Assembly: GCA_013152575.1 (NCBI GenBank)
Contig: JAADGB010000027.1
Span: 1-6,450, forward strand
Direction: 5' to 3'
Source of the DNA: Thermoproteota archaeon
GTDB lineage: Archaea; Thermoproteota; Thermoprotei_A; Sulfolobales; Acidilobaceae
Length of the DNA stretch: 6,450 nt
Shown: piece after piece, positions 1 to 5,426 of the stretch
Position numbering within the stretch: position 1 is the first letter of the stretch
Layout of the letters: each line of letters begins with the position of its first letter
The notes under the pieces: model-generated
What the model was told of the DNA's origin: nothing
The model's database searches: none
What the model saw: only the letters and a program-made list of their open reading frames with translations
Position numbers and translations under genes: made by a program

Positions 1-2
1 AC

Positions 3-509
3 GTTGATGGGGAACCATACTTCTACATCCCATACATCTACGTGGATAACGACGCAGCGCTAGCGGCAGGGAGAGAAGTTGCTGGCGCTCCCAAAAAGTA
101 CGCGGAGATAAGCCTAACATGGCAGGGCAGATCGATAGTAGGAATAGCTGAGAGAGCTGGTATGAGGATTGAAGTTAGAGTAACACCCGAATACAGGGCT
201 GCAAGAGAACTGTTAACCAGCCTATTATCTAGTGAAGGGACCCCGCTGTTAAGCGTGAGAATATTGCCACCCGTCAAGGGAGAAGGAGGACTAAGTGATC
301 TAATCGCTTGGAGAGCCAAAGTATGGTTCCATGAAGCGATGAATGATGTCAAGGCTTGGGCTGGGAGTGCCAATATAATCCTGGAGAGTGGGGCCGAGGA
401 CGATGTTGGCAACCTAGAGATAACGAGCGTTGTCGAGGGATTCTATGCTTTCTTCGACATGGAGCTGGGTGTTGATAAGATCTTGAGGAGGGAGGAAATT
501 GCTGGCTAA
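3..509 (+). CDS. Acetoacetate decarboxylase family protein (5' end cut by window edge)
   Basis: This is the C-terminal part (168 residues) of an acetoacetate decarboxylase (ADC) family protein. Family members decarboxylate beta-keto acids through a Schiff-base lysine, or in divergent branches do aldol/dehydration chemistry. Seen here: the reading frame is open from base 3. The core block (DNDAALAAGRE, then APKKYAE at bases 87-107) lines up with the Clostridium ADC active-site region, as I remember it, where the first lysine of the Pro-Lys-Lys is the Schiff-base residue. That lysine is encoded at 93-95 and the second, which lowers its pKa, at 96-98. Further on, ILPPVKGEGGLSDLIAWRA matches the family's later strands. 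From the position of the lysine (about residue 115 in Clostridium) roughly 85 residues are missing, so the active-site Glu and Arg of the N-terminal half cannot be checked. The GTG at 42 lies inside conserved sequence and is not the start. The 3' end overlaps the acyl-CoA dehydrogenase start by 11 bases. Family is well supported; substrate is unknown. Confidence 0.85.
   Translation, partial: VDGEPYFYIPYIYVDNDAALAAGREVAGAPKKYAEISLTWQGRSIVGIAERAGMRIEVRVTPEYRAARELLTSLLSSEGTPLLSVRILPPVKGEGGLSDLIAWRAKVWFHEAMNDVKAWAGSANIILESGAEDDVGNLEITSVVEGFYAFFDMELGVDKILRREEIAG
485..495 (+). promoter_or_regulatory. Strong ribosome-binding site for acyl-CoA dehydrogenase, inside the upstream gene
   Basis: The purine run GAGGAGGGAGG contains GGAGG at 487-491, seven bases before the TTG at 499. 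It lies within the last codons of the decarboxylase-family gene, so ribosomes finishing that gene could reinitiate here. It is the main reason for choosing TTG 499 as the start. Confidence 0.65.
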
Positions 510-1737
510 AGGAATCTTACTGGAGGAAACCTTCTACCCCCATGACCATGAAACACGCCTATTCCGTAAAACTGTGAAGGAGTGGGCTGAGAAATACGTA
601 GCCCCAGTTTCGCAGATGCTAGACAGGGCAAGCGAGGAGACAGTGCTCGAGGAGACCCGTAGGATCGTGAAGAAGAGCAGCGAGATTAGGCTCCTAAGCC
701 TGATAGTCCCCGAGGATTTGGGCGGGGCAGGGTCCCTCACTTATATGGGGGCGAATAGCCTAGAAATAATCTCATACTACGATGCAGGTATCGCGACGAG
801 TATTGGAGCGGTGTGGCTCGGCCTTCTCCCAGTCTTCATAGCCGGAGTTCTGGATGGTGGAGTGTCATGGCAGAGATGGCTAGCCCCATTCGCAACCTCA
901 GACGAGCAGGGAGACCCGCAGATATGGGCCTTTGCAATAACGGAGCCAACAGCAGGTAGTGACTACGAGAGGATTGAGCCCGGATCAAAACCAGAGTACG
1001 TGACAGTTGCTAAGCCTGAAGGAGATGGCGGGTACAGGCTGACTGGAAGAAAGATATTCATATCTAACGGGCCTATAGCCGATTACGTAACAGTATTCGC
1101 AGTCGAGGATAAGGAGAGGCCCCTCGAGACTATGACTTGCATGGTTGTTGAGAAAGGAGAGTTCAAAGTAGAGACTGTATATGATAAGATGGGGCATAGA
1201 AGTAGTCCTACAGGAGAGCTCGTCTTCGAAGACGTATCGATCCCTAAAGAGAGGGTTCTATGCCCACCAGGCACAGGCTGGGAGGTTGCCGAGATAACAC
1301 TCTCCTACAGCAGGGCGCCAGTGGGGGCGATAGGTCTAGGTATAGCGAAGAGGAGCCTTGAGGAAGCAATATTCTATGCGAAGACTAGATTGCAGGGCGG
1401 CAAGCCTATAATCGAGCATCAAACCATCAAGATGAAGATAGCAGGAATGATTGAAAGGGTGGCAGTAGCAGAGCACACAATCTACAACGTTACACGGATA
1501 CTGGAGGAGAAGTTCCCGCCCCCAATAGAAGACTCTAGTATTGCAAAGGTGGTAGGCGCGGATGCGGCTGTCCACAATGCAATAGAGGCCGTACAGGTCT
1601 TTGGAGGAATAGGTTACATGCGGGAGACAGGAATTGAGAAGCTTCTGAGGGATGCAAAACTCATACAGATCTATGAGGGTACAAACGAGATCAACAGGCT
1701 CACATTCACCGAAGGATTACTAGGGCGGCTACTCTAA
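499..1737 (+). CDS. Acyl-CoA dehydrogenase (FAD-dependent)
   Basis: This is a full-length acyl-CoA dehydrogenase (412 aa; family about 380-420), a soluble flavoenzyme that oxidises an acyl-CoA to the trans-2-enoyl-CoA and passes electrons to an acceptor such as ETF. Seen here: an N-terminal helical domain (about residues 10-140); the flavin/substrate signature TEPTAGSD at 148-155; the middle beta-domain motif GRKIFISNGPIAD at 183-195; and a C-terminal helical domain ending in GGIGYMRETGIEKLLRDAK then IYEGTNEI. Glu393 of IYEGT aligns with the catalytic base of medium- and short-chain enzymes. The segment RLQGGKPIIEHQ replaces the more usual R-x-x-F-G form, which occurs in some subgroups. TTG 499 is chosen because of the GGAGG seven bases upstream and because it places the first helix at the normal distance from the N-terminus; no other start codon lies nearby in frame. 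It overlaps the upstream gene by 11 bases, implying one transcript and coupled translation. Chain-length preference cannot be read from the sequence. Confidence 0.95.
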   Translation: MLAKGILLEETFYPHDHETRLFRKTVKEWAEKYVAPVSQMLDRASEETVLEETRRIVKKSSEIRLLSLIVPEDLGGAGSLTYMGANSLEIISYYDAGIATSIGAVWLGLLPVFIAGVLDGGVSWQRWLAPFATSDEQGDPQIWAFAITEPTAGSDYERIEPGSKPEYVTVAKPEGDGGYRLTGRKIFISNGPIADYVTVFAVEDKERPLETMTCMVVEKGEFKVETVYDKMGHRSSPTGELVFEDVSIPKERVLCPPGTGWEVAEITLSYSRAPVGAIGLGIAKRSLEEAIFYAKTRLQGGKPIIEHQTIKMKIAGMIERVAVAEHTIYNVTRILEEKFPPPIEDSSIAKVVGADAAVHNAIEAVQVFGGIGYMRETGIEKLLRDAKLIQIYEGTNEINRLTFTEGLLGRLL

Positions 1738-1742
1738 CCTAA

Positions 1743-1750
1743 TTATTTAT
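1743..1750 (+). promoter_or_regulatory. TATA-like box upstream of acyl-CoA synthetase
   Basis: TTATTTAT lies just after the dehydrogenase stop codon. If it is a TATA box, transcription would begin about 25 bases on, near 1772-1776. That gives a short leader containing the GGTGGG ribosome site and the GTG at 1787, but leaves out the TTG at 1760. The genes may also be co-transcribed from further upstream. Confidence 0.4.
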
Positions 1751-1753
1751 TCC

Positions 1754-1771
1754 ACATAGTTGATTCTATGT
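1754..1771. repeat. Inverted repeat (6-bp arms, 6-base spacer) between TATA-like box and synthetase start
   Basis: ACATAG at 1754-1759 and CTATGT at 1766-1771 are perfect reverse complements. The element sits between the TATA-like box and the expected transcription start, a typical site for a repressor operator in archaea. The arms are short, so chance is a real possibility. Confidence 0.35.
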
Positions 1772-1774
1772 AAT

Positions 1775-1780
1775 GGTGGG
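1775..1780 (+). promoter_or_regulatory. Ribosome-binding site deciding the synthetase start
   Basis: GGTGGG ends six bases before GTG 1787. Its GGTG can pair with the CACC of the archaeal 16S rRNA 3' end. The alternative TTG at 1760 has only AT-rich sequence in front and no such site. Confidence 0.5.
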
Positions 1781-1786
1781 ACAACC

Positions 1787-3283
1787 GTGGTCACTCCTAG
1801 CGTACTCTATCCCCTAAAGAGGGGAGCACTCCTATTCCCTAACAGGCAGGTAGTTGGCCCCGATGGGAGAGTAACTTACCGCGAAATGCTGGAGAGGGTT
1901 AAGCGGCTAGCAACCTTCCTAAAGAACGAGGGGTTTAGTAAGGGAGATGTAGTCGCGGTCGCAGATGTGAATAGCATTAGGTTCATGGAACTAGCCTATG
2001 CACTATCACTCACAGGCTCCATACTATTACCCGTGAACTTCAGGCAACCACCAATCATTATCAAAGACATACTCGAGGAAGCCGACGTTAAAGCCTTCTT
2101 CTATAGTAAACCCTTCGAGCAACTCTCAGCACTATCAGGGAAGGCTACAAGGTACATGTTAGACGGTAACTATAGCGGATGGCTCGAATACGAGCCCCAC
2201 ACTGGAGAGGCAGATCCCGAGGCGGACTATGTCCTATTGTACACGTCGGGCACGACTGGTAGGCCTAAGGGTGTATTATACAAGCAGTGGAAGATGGTTA
2301 TGGGTGGGCTATCAATAGCACACCAGTTAACACTCTACGAGACCCCCGCCAAGCTGTCGAGCAACGACACGATACTATCACTAATACCGATGTTCCACAT
2401 ACTATCCTGGGGAAGCATATTCATAGCACCCTTCATAGGGGCAAAGCTCGTCTTCACAGCGAAATTCGACCCGGCCGAGATAATTGAGATAATGAAGAAA
2501 GAAGGGGTAACATGGTTCAACGCGGTCCCTACAATGCTAGCAATGCTACTGGAGGCAGGAGCCGACTTCACCGGGATGAAAGCAATCATTGGAGGGTCCC
2601 CTCTCCCCAAGAACCTATGGGATAAAGCGAGGAGCAGGGGACTACGCATATCAATGATCTATGGAGCCACCGATATGCTCGCAACAAGCATCTCAATACT
2701 AACAGACCACACTAGCGAGGAGTATGTGAGGCTCGTAACCCATCCAGTCCCATACGCTGAGGTGAAAATAATCAAAGAAGATGGTAGCGAGGCCAAACCA
2801 GGTGAGATAGGCGAGATATACTATAGGAGTCCATGGATGCCTGAAGGCTACTACAAGAACCCCGAGAAGACCAAGGAATCATTCATAGACGGCTGGTTCA
2901 GGACAGGCGACCTAGGCGAACCCATGGAGGATGGAGGATTCAAGATCCTCGACAGGATAAAGGATGCGATAAAGAGTGGAGGAGAATGGATTCCCAGCAG
3001 CATGCTAGAATCCATTATCAGCGAGGCGCCAGGAGTGAAGCTCGTAGCCGTAATAGCGGTGCCCCATGAGAAGTGGGGCGAGAGGCCAGTTGCATTCGTC
3101 GTGGGCGATACAAGCGAGGATGAAGTCATGAAACACCTCGACAAGGCGGTCCAGGATGGTAGAATCGCTAAGTGGTGGAAGCCGGATAAGATAATCATCG
3201 TTAATGAATTACCAATGACCAGTACAGGTAAGATCAATAAGAGGGCTCTACGAGACAAGCTAAAAGAATATCTTTCAAGTTAA
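1787..3283 (+). CDS. AMP-forming acyl-CoA synthetase (medium/long-chain fatty acid type)
   Basis: This is an ANL-superfamily adenylating enzyme that activates a carboxylic acid with ATP to an acyl-adenylate and then to acyl-CoA in the cytosol. With GTG 1787 as start it has 498 aa, within the family range. Motifs in order: phosphate-binding loop YTSGTTGRPKGV (152-163), IPMFH (200-204), NAVPTML, YGATD (292-296), GWFRTGDL (369-376), the hinge DRIKDAIKSGGEWI (389-402), and the C-terminal TSTGKINKRALR with the adenylation lysine at Lys482. The KSGGEWIPSSMLE form resembles AlkK-like medium-chain fatty acyl-CoA ligases more than acetyl-CoA synthetases. One deviation: the YGxTE motif has Asp296 in place of the usual Mg-ATP-binding glutamate. 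A longer form from TTG 1760 (507 aa) is open but has no ribosome site and would start upstream of the likely transcription start. Its position after an acyl-CoA dehydrogenase suggests it supplies that enzyme's substrate. Acid specificity is not determinable. Confidence 0.93.
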   Translation: MVTPSVLYPLKRGALLFPNRQVVGPDGRVTYREMLERVKRLATFLKNEGFSKGDVVAVADVNSIRFMELAYALSLTGSILLPVNFRQPPIIIKDILEEADVKAFFYSKPFEQLSALSGKATRYMLDGNYSGWLEYEPHTGEADPEADYVLLYTSGTTGRPKGVLYKQWKMVMGGLSIAHQLTLYETPAKLSSNDTILSLIPMFHILSWGSIFIAPFIGAKLVFTAKFDPAEIIEIMKKEGVTWFNAVPTMLAMLLEAGADFTGMKAIIGGSPLPKNLWDKARSRGLRISMIYGATDMLATSISILTDHTSEEYVRLVTHPVPYAEVKIIKEDGSEAKPGEIGEIYYRSPWMPEGYYKNPEKTKESFIDGWFRTGDLGEPMEDGGFKILDRIKDAIKSGGEWIPSSMLESIISEAPGVKLVAVIAVPHEKWGERPVAFVVGDTSEDEVMKHLDKAVQDGRIAKWWKPDKIIIVNELPMTSTGKINKRALRDKLKEYLSS

Positions 3284-3294
3284 AAACCATCCAT

Positions 3295-3303
3295 CTTTAT
3301 CTA
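3295..3303 (+). promoter_or_regulatory. Candidate TATA box upstream of D-2-hydroxyacid dehydrogenase
   Basis: CTTTATCTA follows an A-rich stretch, which could serve as a BRE, just after the synthetase stop codon. Transcription would start near 3325-3330, about 25 bases before the ATG at 3352. The T-rich run here could equally help end the upstream transcript. Judged only from sequence and spacing. Confidence 0.35.
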
Positions 3304-3327
3304 TTGTTAATAAGGATCAAGTAGCAA

Positions 3328-3341
3328 CGTATTCAAATACG
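3328..3341. repeat. Palindrome upstream of D-2-hydroxyacid dehydrogenase
   Basis: CGTATT-CA-AATACG is a 14-base inverted repeat with perfect 6-bp arms. The flanks (AA before, GTT after) extend the symmetry with a one-base offset. It lies at or just after the predicted transcription start and ends 10 bases before the ATG. It could be an operator or a short hairpin in the leader. Confidence 0.4.
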
Positions 3342-3351
3342 GTTAGGTATA

Positions 3352-4392
3352 ATGAGCTGTGAATATGATGTGTCTTCAAACAGGCCAATCGACAATAAGC
3401 TTCTACAAGTCCTTGAAGGCTATAACGTCTACAATCCGACAAAACGACTAGATGCAGAAGAGGCTTGGAATATTGCGAGACAGTCTAGAGTATTCATAAA
3501 CTGGTTCATGCCAATAACGAGGGAGATGCTCGAGGATCCAGGATGCCTTGAGTTGATAATTGTTAGGAGTAGTGGCTTCGACCACGTTGATATAACTACG
3601 GCAAGAGAAGCTGGAGTATGCGTGGCAAACCAGCCTGAGATAATAACCGAGGCTGTCGCAGAATACGCTGTTGGCGGGATACTAGCCGCTTACAGGCAGA
3701 TTGTGGCGAGGCACAACTCCACCAGGGAATGGAGTACTAAAGGGTGGCCTATTCATCTTGCAGGCTTCCTTGTCAGGGGGAGAACGCTCGGATTACTCGG
3801 CTCGGGGAGAATAGGGCAGAGTATTGCATTGAAGCTGAAGGGCCTAGGCGTCTCCAAGATACTATACTATTCACGTAGCAGGAAGCCGGCCCTTGAAGCC
3901 CTTGGGGCAATGAGGGTCCCTCTAGAAGAATTATTCGAGCACTCTGACATACTAATCAACAGCCTGCCATTATCAAATGAGACGAGAGGCATAGTTTCCT
4001 ACGAACTCCTCAAGAGACTACCTAGATGGGCGGTCTACGTGAACATTGGCAGGGGTGGCACAGAGGAGCCTGGAGCAATTGAAAGAGTCGCCAGGGAGAG
4101 AAGCGACCTCTTCTTTGTGTTAGATGTTCATCCAGTGGAACCTCTACCTAAAGACCATAAGAGGCTCGAGTTCCTGGATGATCCGAGGTTCGTTATTGCT
4201 CCTCATATGGCAGGAGCTAGCCATGAGTCTAAGGTGGGGACGACGCTGCTTGCTCTATTGCAGGCGAGGGATTATTTGAGGTATGGTTGTATTTGGAATC
4301 CTGTGATTCAGGGTTGTAGAAGGTGTGAGTGGGGTCCCCCTAATATTGACAGGGTCATCGAGTTGACGAGAACTGCTTACAGGGACCTGTAA
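3352..4392 (+). CDS. D-2-hydroxyacid dehydrogenase (glyoxylate/hydroxypyruvate reductase type)
   Basis: This NAD(P)-dependent cytosolic oxidoreductase of 346 aa interconverts a 2-keto acid and a D-2-hydroxy acid. Seen here: a split substrate-binding domain (about 1-105 and 290-320) around a Rossmann domain with GSGRIG at 150-155. The catalytic triad of the family is intact: Arg234 (NIGRGG), Glu263 (HPVEPLP) and His285 (APHMAGAS). After the second Rossmann strand the sequence reads YYSRSRKP. There is no acidic residue where NAD-specific enzymes carry Asp, and the segment resembles archaeal glyoxylate reductases from Thermococcales, so NADP(H) use is likely but inferred. The protein continues about 28 residues past the usual NPV ending, with Cys313, Cys322 and Cys325 in or near this tail. 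ATG 3352 places the first beta strand (DVSSNRPI) right at the N-terminus as expected; only a weak AGGT ribosome site precedes it, consistent with a short or absent leader. Phosphoglycerate dehydrogenase is less likely, as there is no ACT-type regulatory domain. Confidence 0.92.
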   Translation: MSCEYDVSSNRPIDNKLLQVLEGYNVYNPTKRLDAEEAWNIARQSRVFINWFMPITREMLEDPGCLELIIVRSSGFDHVDITTAREAGVCVANQPEIITEAVAEYAVGGILAAYRQIVARHNSTREWSTKGWPIHLAGFLVRGRTLGLLGSGRIGQSIALKLKGLGVSKILYYSRSRKPALEALGAMRVPLEELFEHSDILINSLPLSNETRGIVSYELLKRLPRWAVYVNIGRGGTEEPGAIERVARERSDLFFVLDVHPVEPLPKDHKRLEFLDDPRFVIAPHMAGASHESKVGTTLLALLQARDYLRYGCIWNPVIQGCRRCEWGPPNIDRVIELTRTAYRDL

Positions 4393-4407
4393 AATCGAAT
4401 ACTGAGT

Positions 4408-4418
4408 GGAGGATGGTG
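4408..4418 (+). promoter_or_regulatory. Ribosome-binding site for the DUF389 gene
   Basis: GGAGG at 4408-4412 and GGTG at 4415-4418 precede the TTG at 4424 by 11 and 5 bases. The later in-frame ATG at 4436 lies too far from both, which favours the TTG start. No separate TATA box is evident in this 31-base gap, suggesting co-transcription with the dehydrogenase. Confidence 0.5.
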
Positions 4419-4423
4419 TATAG

Positions 4424-5362
4424 TTGACTACCTCTATGAAGAAAGTTGAAGTATATGCCGCCATCGACAGCTGCGATAAGGTGCTAGAATATCTCGACGC
4501 CGAGAAGCTCTACTGGTATAAGGATGTTGTCGAGTTAAGTGATTCAGGAAAGGTCTGTCATATAACATTCTACGCGCCGATCCATGCTCTCGTAAGCATA
4601 CTGGAGGGGTTGGGGAAGATCCTCGATCTAAGGAGGAAGGAGAACGCAATAATGGTACTCGACGTGGAGACCGGGATCGGTAGACCCTATAAGGTAACAG
4701 GTAGGAGGTTCAGACAATTAGCTAGAAGCATTCTAGCAAGACCATTACCCGCGCTTATAGAGGAATCCGAGGAGAAGTCATCCCTCTACCCTGCCCAGAC
4801 ACTTCTAGTGCTCTTGGCAAGTATCATTGCCCTCGTCGGCCTCGCATTGAATAACCCCTATGTTATTATAGGCGCGATGCTAATATCGCCCATCCTGGGG
4901 CCCATCTATTCTTTCGCAGTATCAATAACTGTTGGAGAAAAGAAAGTTGCTCTCAAGAGTCTTGGAACCCTAAGCACCCTCTTGTTCACAGGATTCATTG
5001 CATCCCTAGTTGTAAGCATCGCAACTAGCGCTTTGGGGGACCCCATCGAACCAACTAGAGAATTGTTATTGAGGACGAAGCCCTCAATAATAGATCTTCT
5101 ATTACCCCTCATACTTGGATCGGCGAGTGTTATAGCCGTCTCCTCGAACGTAACCGAGGCACTAACTGGTGTTGCTATAGCCGCGGCCATAGTGCCACCG
5201 ACAGCGACCCTTGGATGGGCGCTAACATACAGTGCTGAATACGCCTTAGGCGCTTTTCTAACCGTTCTTTACAACATAGCTGGATTATTGATTGGAGGGA
5301 CCTTGACCGTACTAGTAATTCTTGTATGGTTCGGGAGGAACAATAAGACAAAGAAAGAGTAA
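4424..5362 (+). CDS. DUF389 family integral membrane protein of unknown function
   Basis: This 312-aa protein belongs to the DUF389 (uncharacterised hydrophobic domain) family, found across archaea and bacteria with no established biochemical role. Seen here: a soluble N-terminal domain (about 1-115) with alternating short strands and amphipathic helices, then about six hydrophobic segments near 125-145, 147-171, 182-204, 222-242, 244-268 and 274-303, and a short lysine-rich end (NNKTKKE). Family landmarks are GAMLISPILGP (150-160), the arginine-containing RTKPSIIDLLLPLILG (217-232) and the proline-bearing AIAAAIVPPTATLGWAL (251-267). These small-residue and proline-rich helices could line a transport or channel path, but that is speculation. 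By the positive-inside rule the tail is probably cytoplasmic. TTG 4424 is chosen on ribosome-site spacing; ATG 4436 would remove only four residues. It follows the hydroxyacid dehydrogenase by 31 bases, so the two may share a transcript, though no functional link is known. Confidence 0.9.
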   Translation: MTTSMKKVEVYAAIDSCDKVLEYLDAEKLYWYKDVVELSDSGKVCHITFYAPIHALVSILEGLGKILDLRRKENAIMVLDVETGIGRPYKVTGRRFRQLARSILARPLPALIEESEEKSSLYPAQTLLVLLASIIALVGLALNNPYVIIGAMLISPILGPIYSFAVSITVGEKKVALKSLGTLSTLLFTGFIASLVVSIATSALGDPIEPTRELLLRTKPSIIDLLLPLILGSASVIAVSSNVTEALTGVAIAAAIVPPTATLGWALTYSAEYALGAFLTVLYNIAGLLIGGTLTVLVILVWFGRNNKTKKE

Positions 5363-5384
5363 CATATACGCGAGTTGTTCTGCT

Positions 5385-5423
5385 CTTTAACCATTCCCGT
5401 ACTTGTAATTACCATGGTTAAAG
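5385..5423. repeat. Perfect 10-bp inverted repeat upstream of the nitroreductase-like gene
   Basis: CTTTAACCAT at 5385-5394 and ATGGTTAAAG at 5414-5423 are exact reverse complements separated by 19 bases. The left arm carries a TATA-like TTTAA about 25 bases before the right arm, so a protein bound here would cover both the promoter and the start region. ATGGTTAA recurs at 5427-5434 as the first codons of the gene, a direct repeat with the right arm at 13-base spacing. An operator, or an RNA hairpin hiding the start, are both possible. Confidence 0.55.
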
Positions 5424-5426
5424 CCG

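Noticed and set aside
42..509. Decarboxylase-family gene starting at GTG 42 (155 aa)
   Set aside because: Conserved family sequence continues upstream of base 42 in the same frame to the window edge, so 42 is an internal valine.
1760..1786. Longer synthetase starting at TTG 1760
   Set aside because: No ribosome site in front, the TTG lies in the spacer of an inverted repeat upstream of the likely transcription start, and the extra residues (ILCNGGTT) do not look like the family's N-terminus.
2287..2487. 66-aa plus-strand frame within the synthetase
   Set aside because: Out-of-frame reading through the conserved adenylation core, with no domain or ribosome site.
2335..2649. Minus-strand open frames inside the synthetase, and similar ones inside the other plus-strand genes (such as 38-412, 2851-3258, 4906-5190)
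   Set aside because: They lie fully inside well-supported genes and have serine-, proline- or leucine-rich composition typical of reverse readings, with no recognisable domain.
4413..4427. Four-codon frame (ATG GTG TAT AGT TGA) just before the DUF389 start
   Set aside because: Too short to mean much, and the GGAGG directly abuts its ATG, leaving no room for initiation there.
5363..5400. Intrinsic terminator after the DUF389 gene formed by the 5385-5423 inverted repeat
   Set aside because: The repeat has a 19-base loop, AT-rich arms and no following T-run, and its position over the next gene's start fits an operator better.
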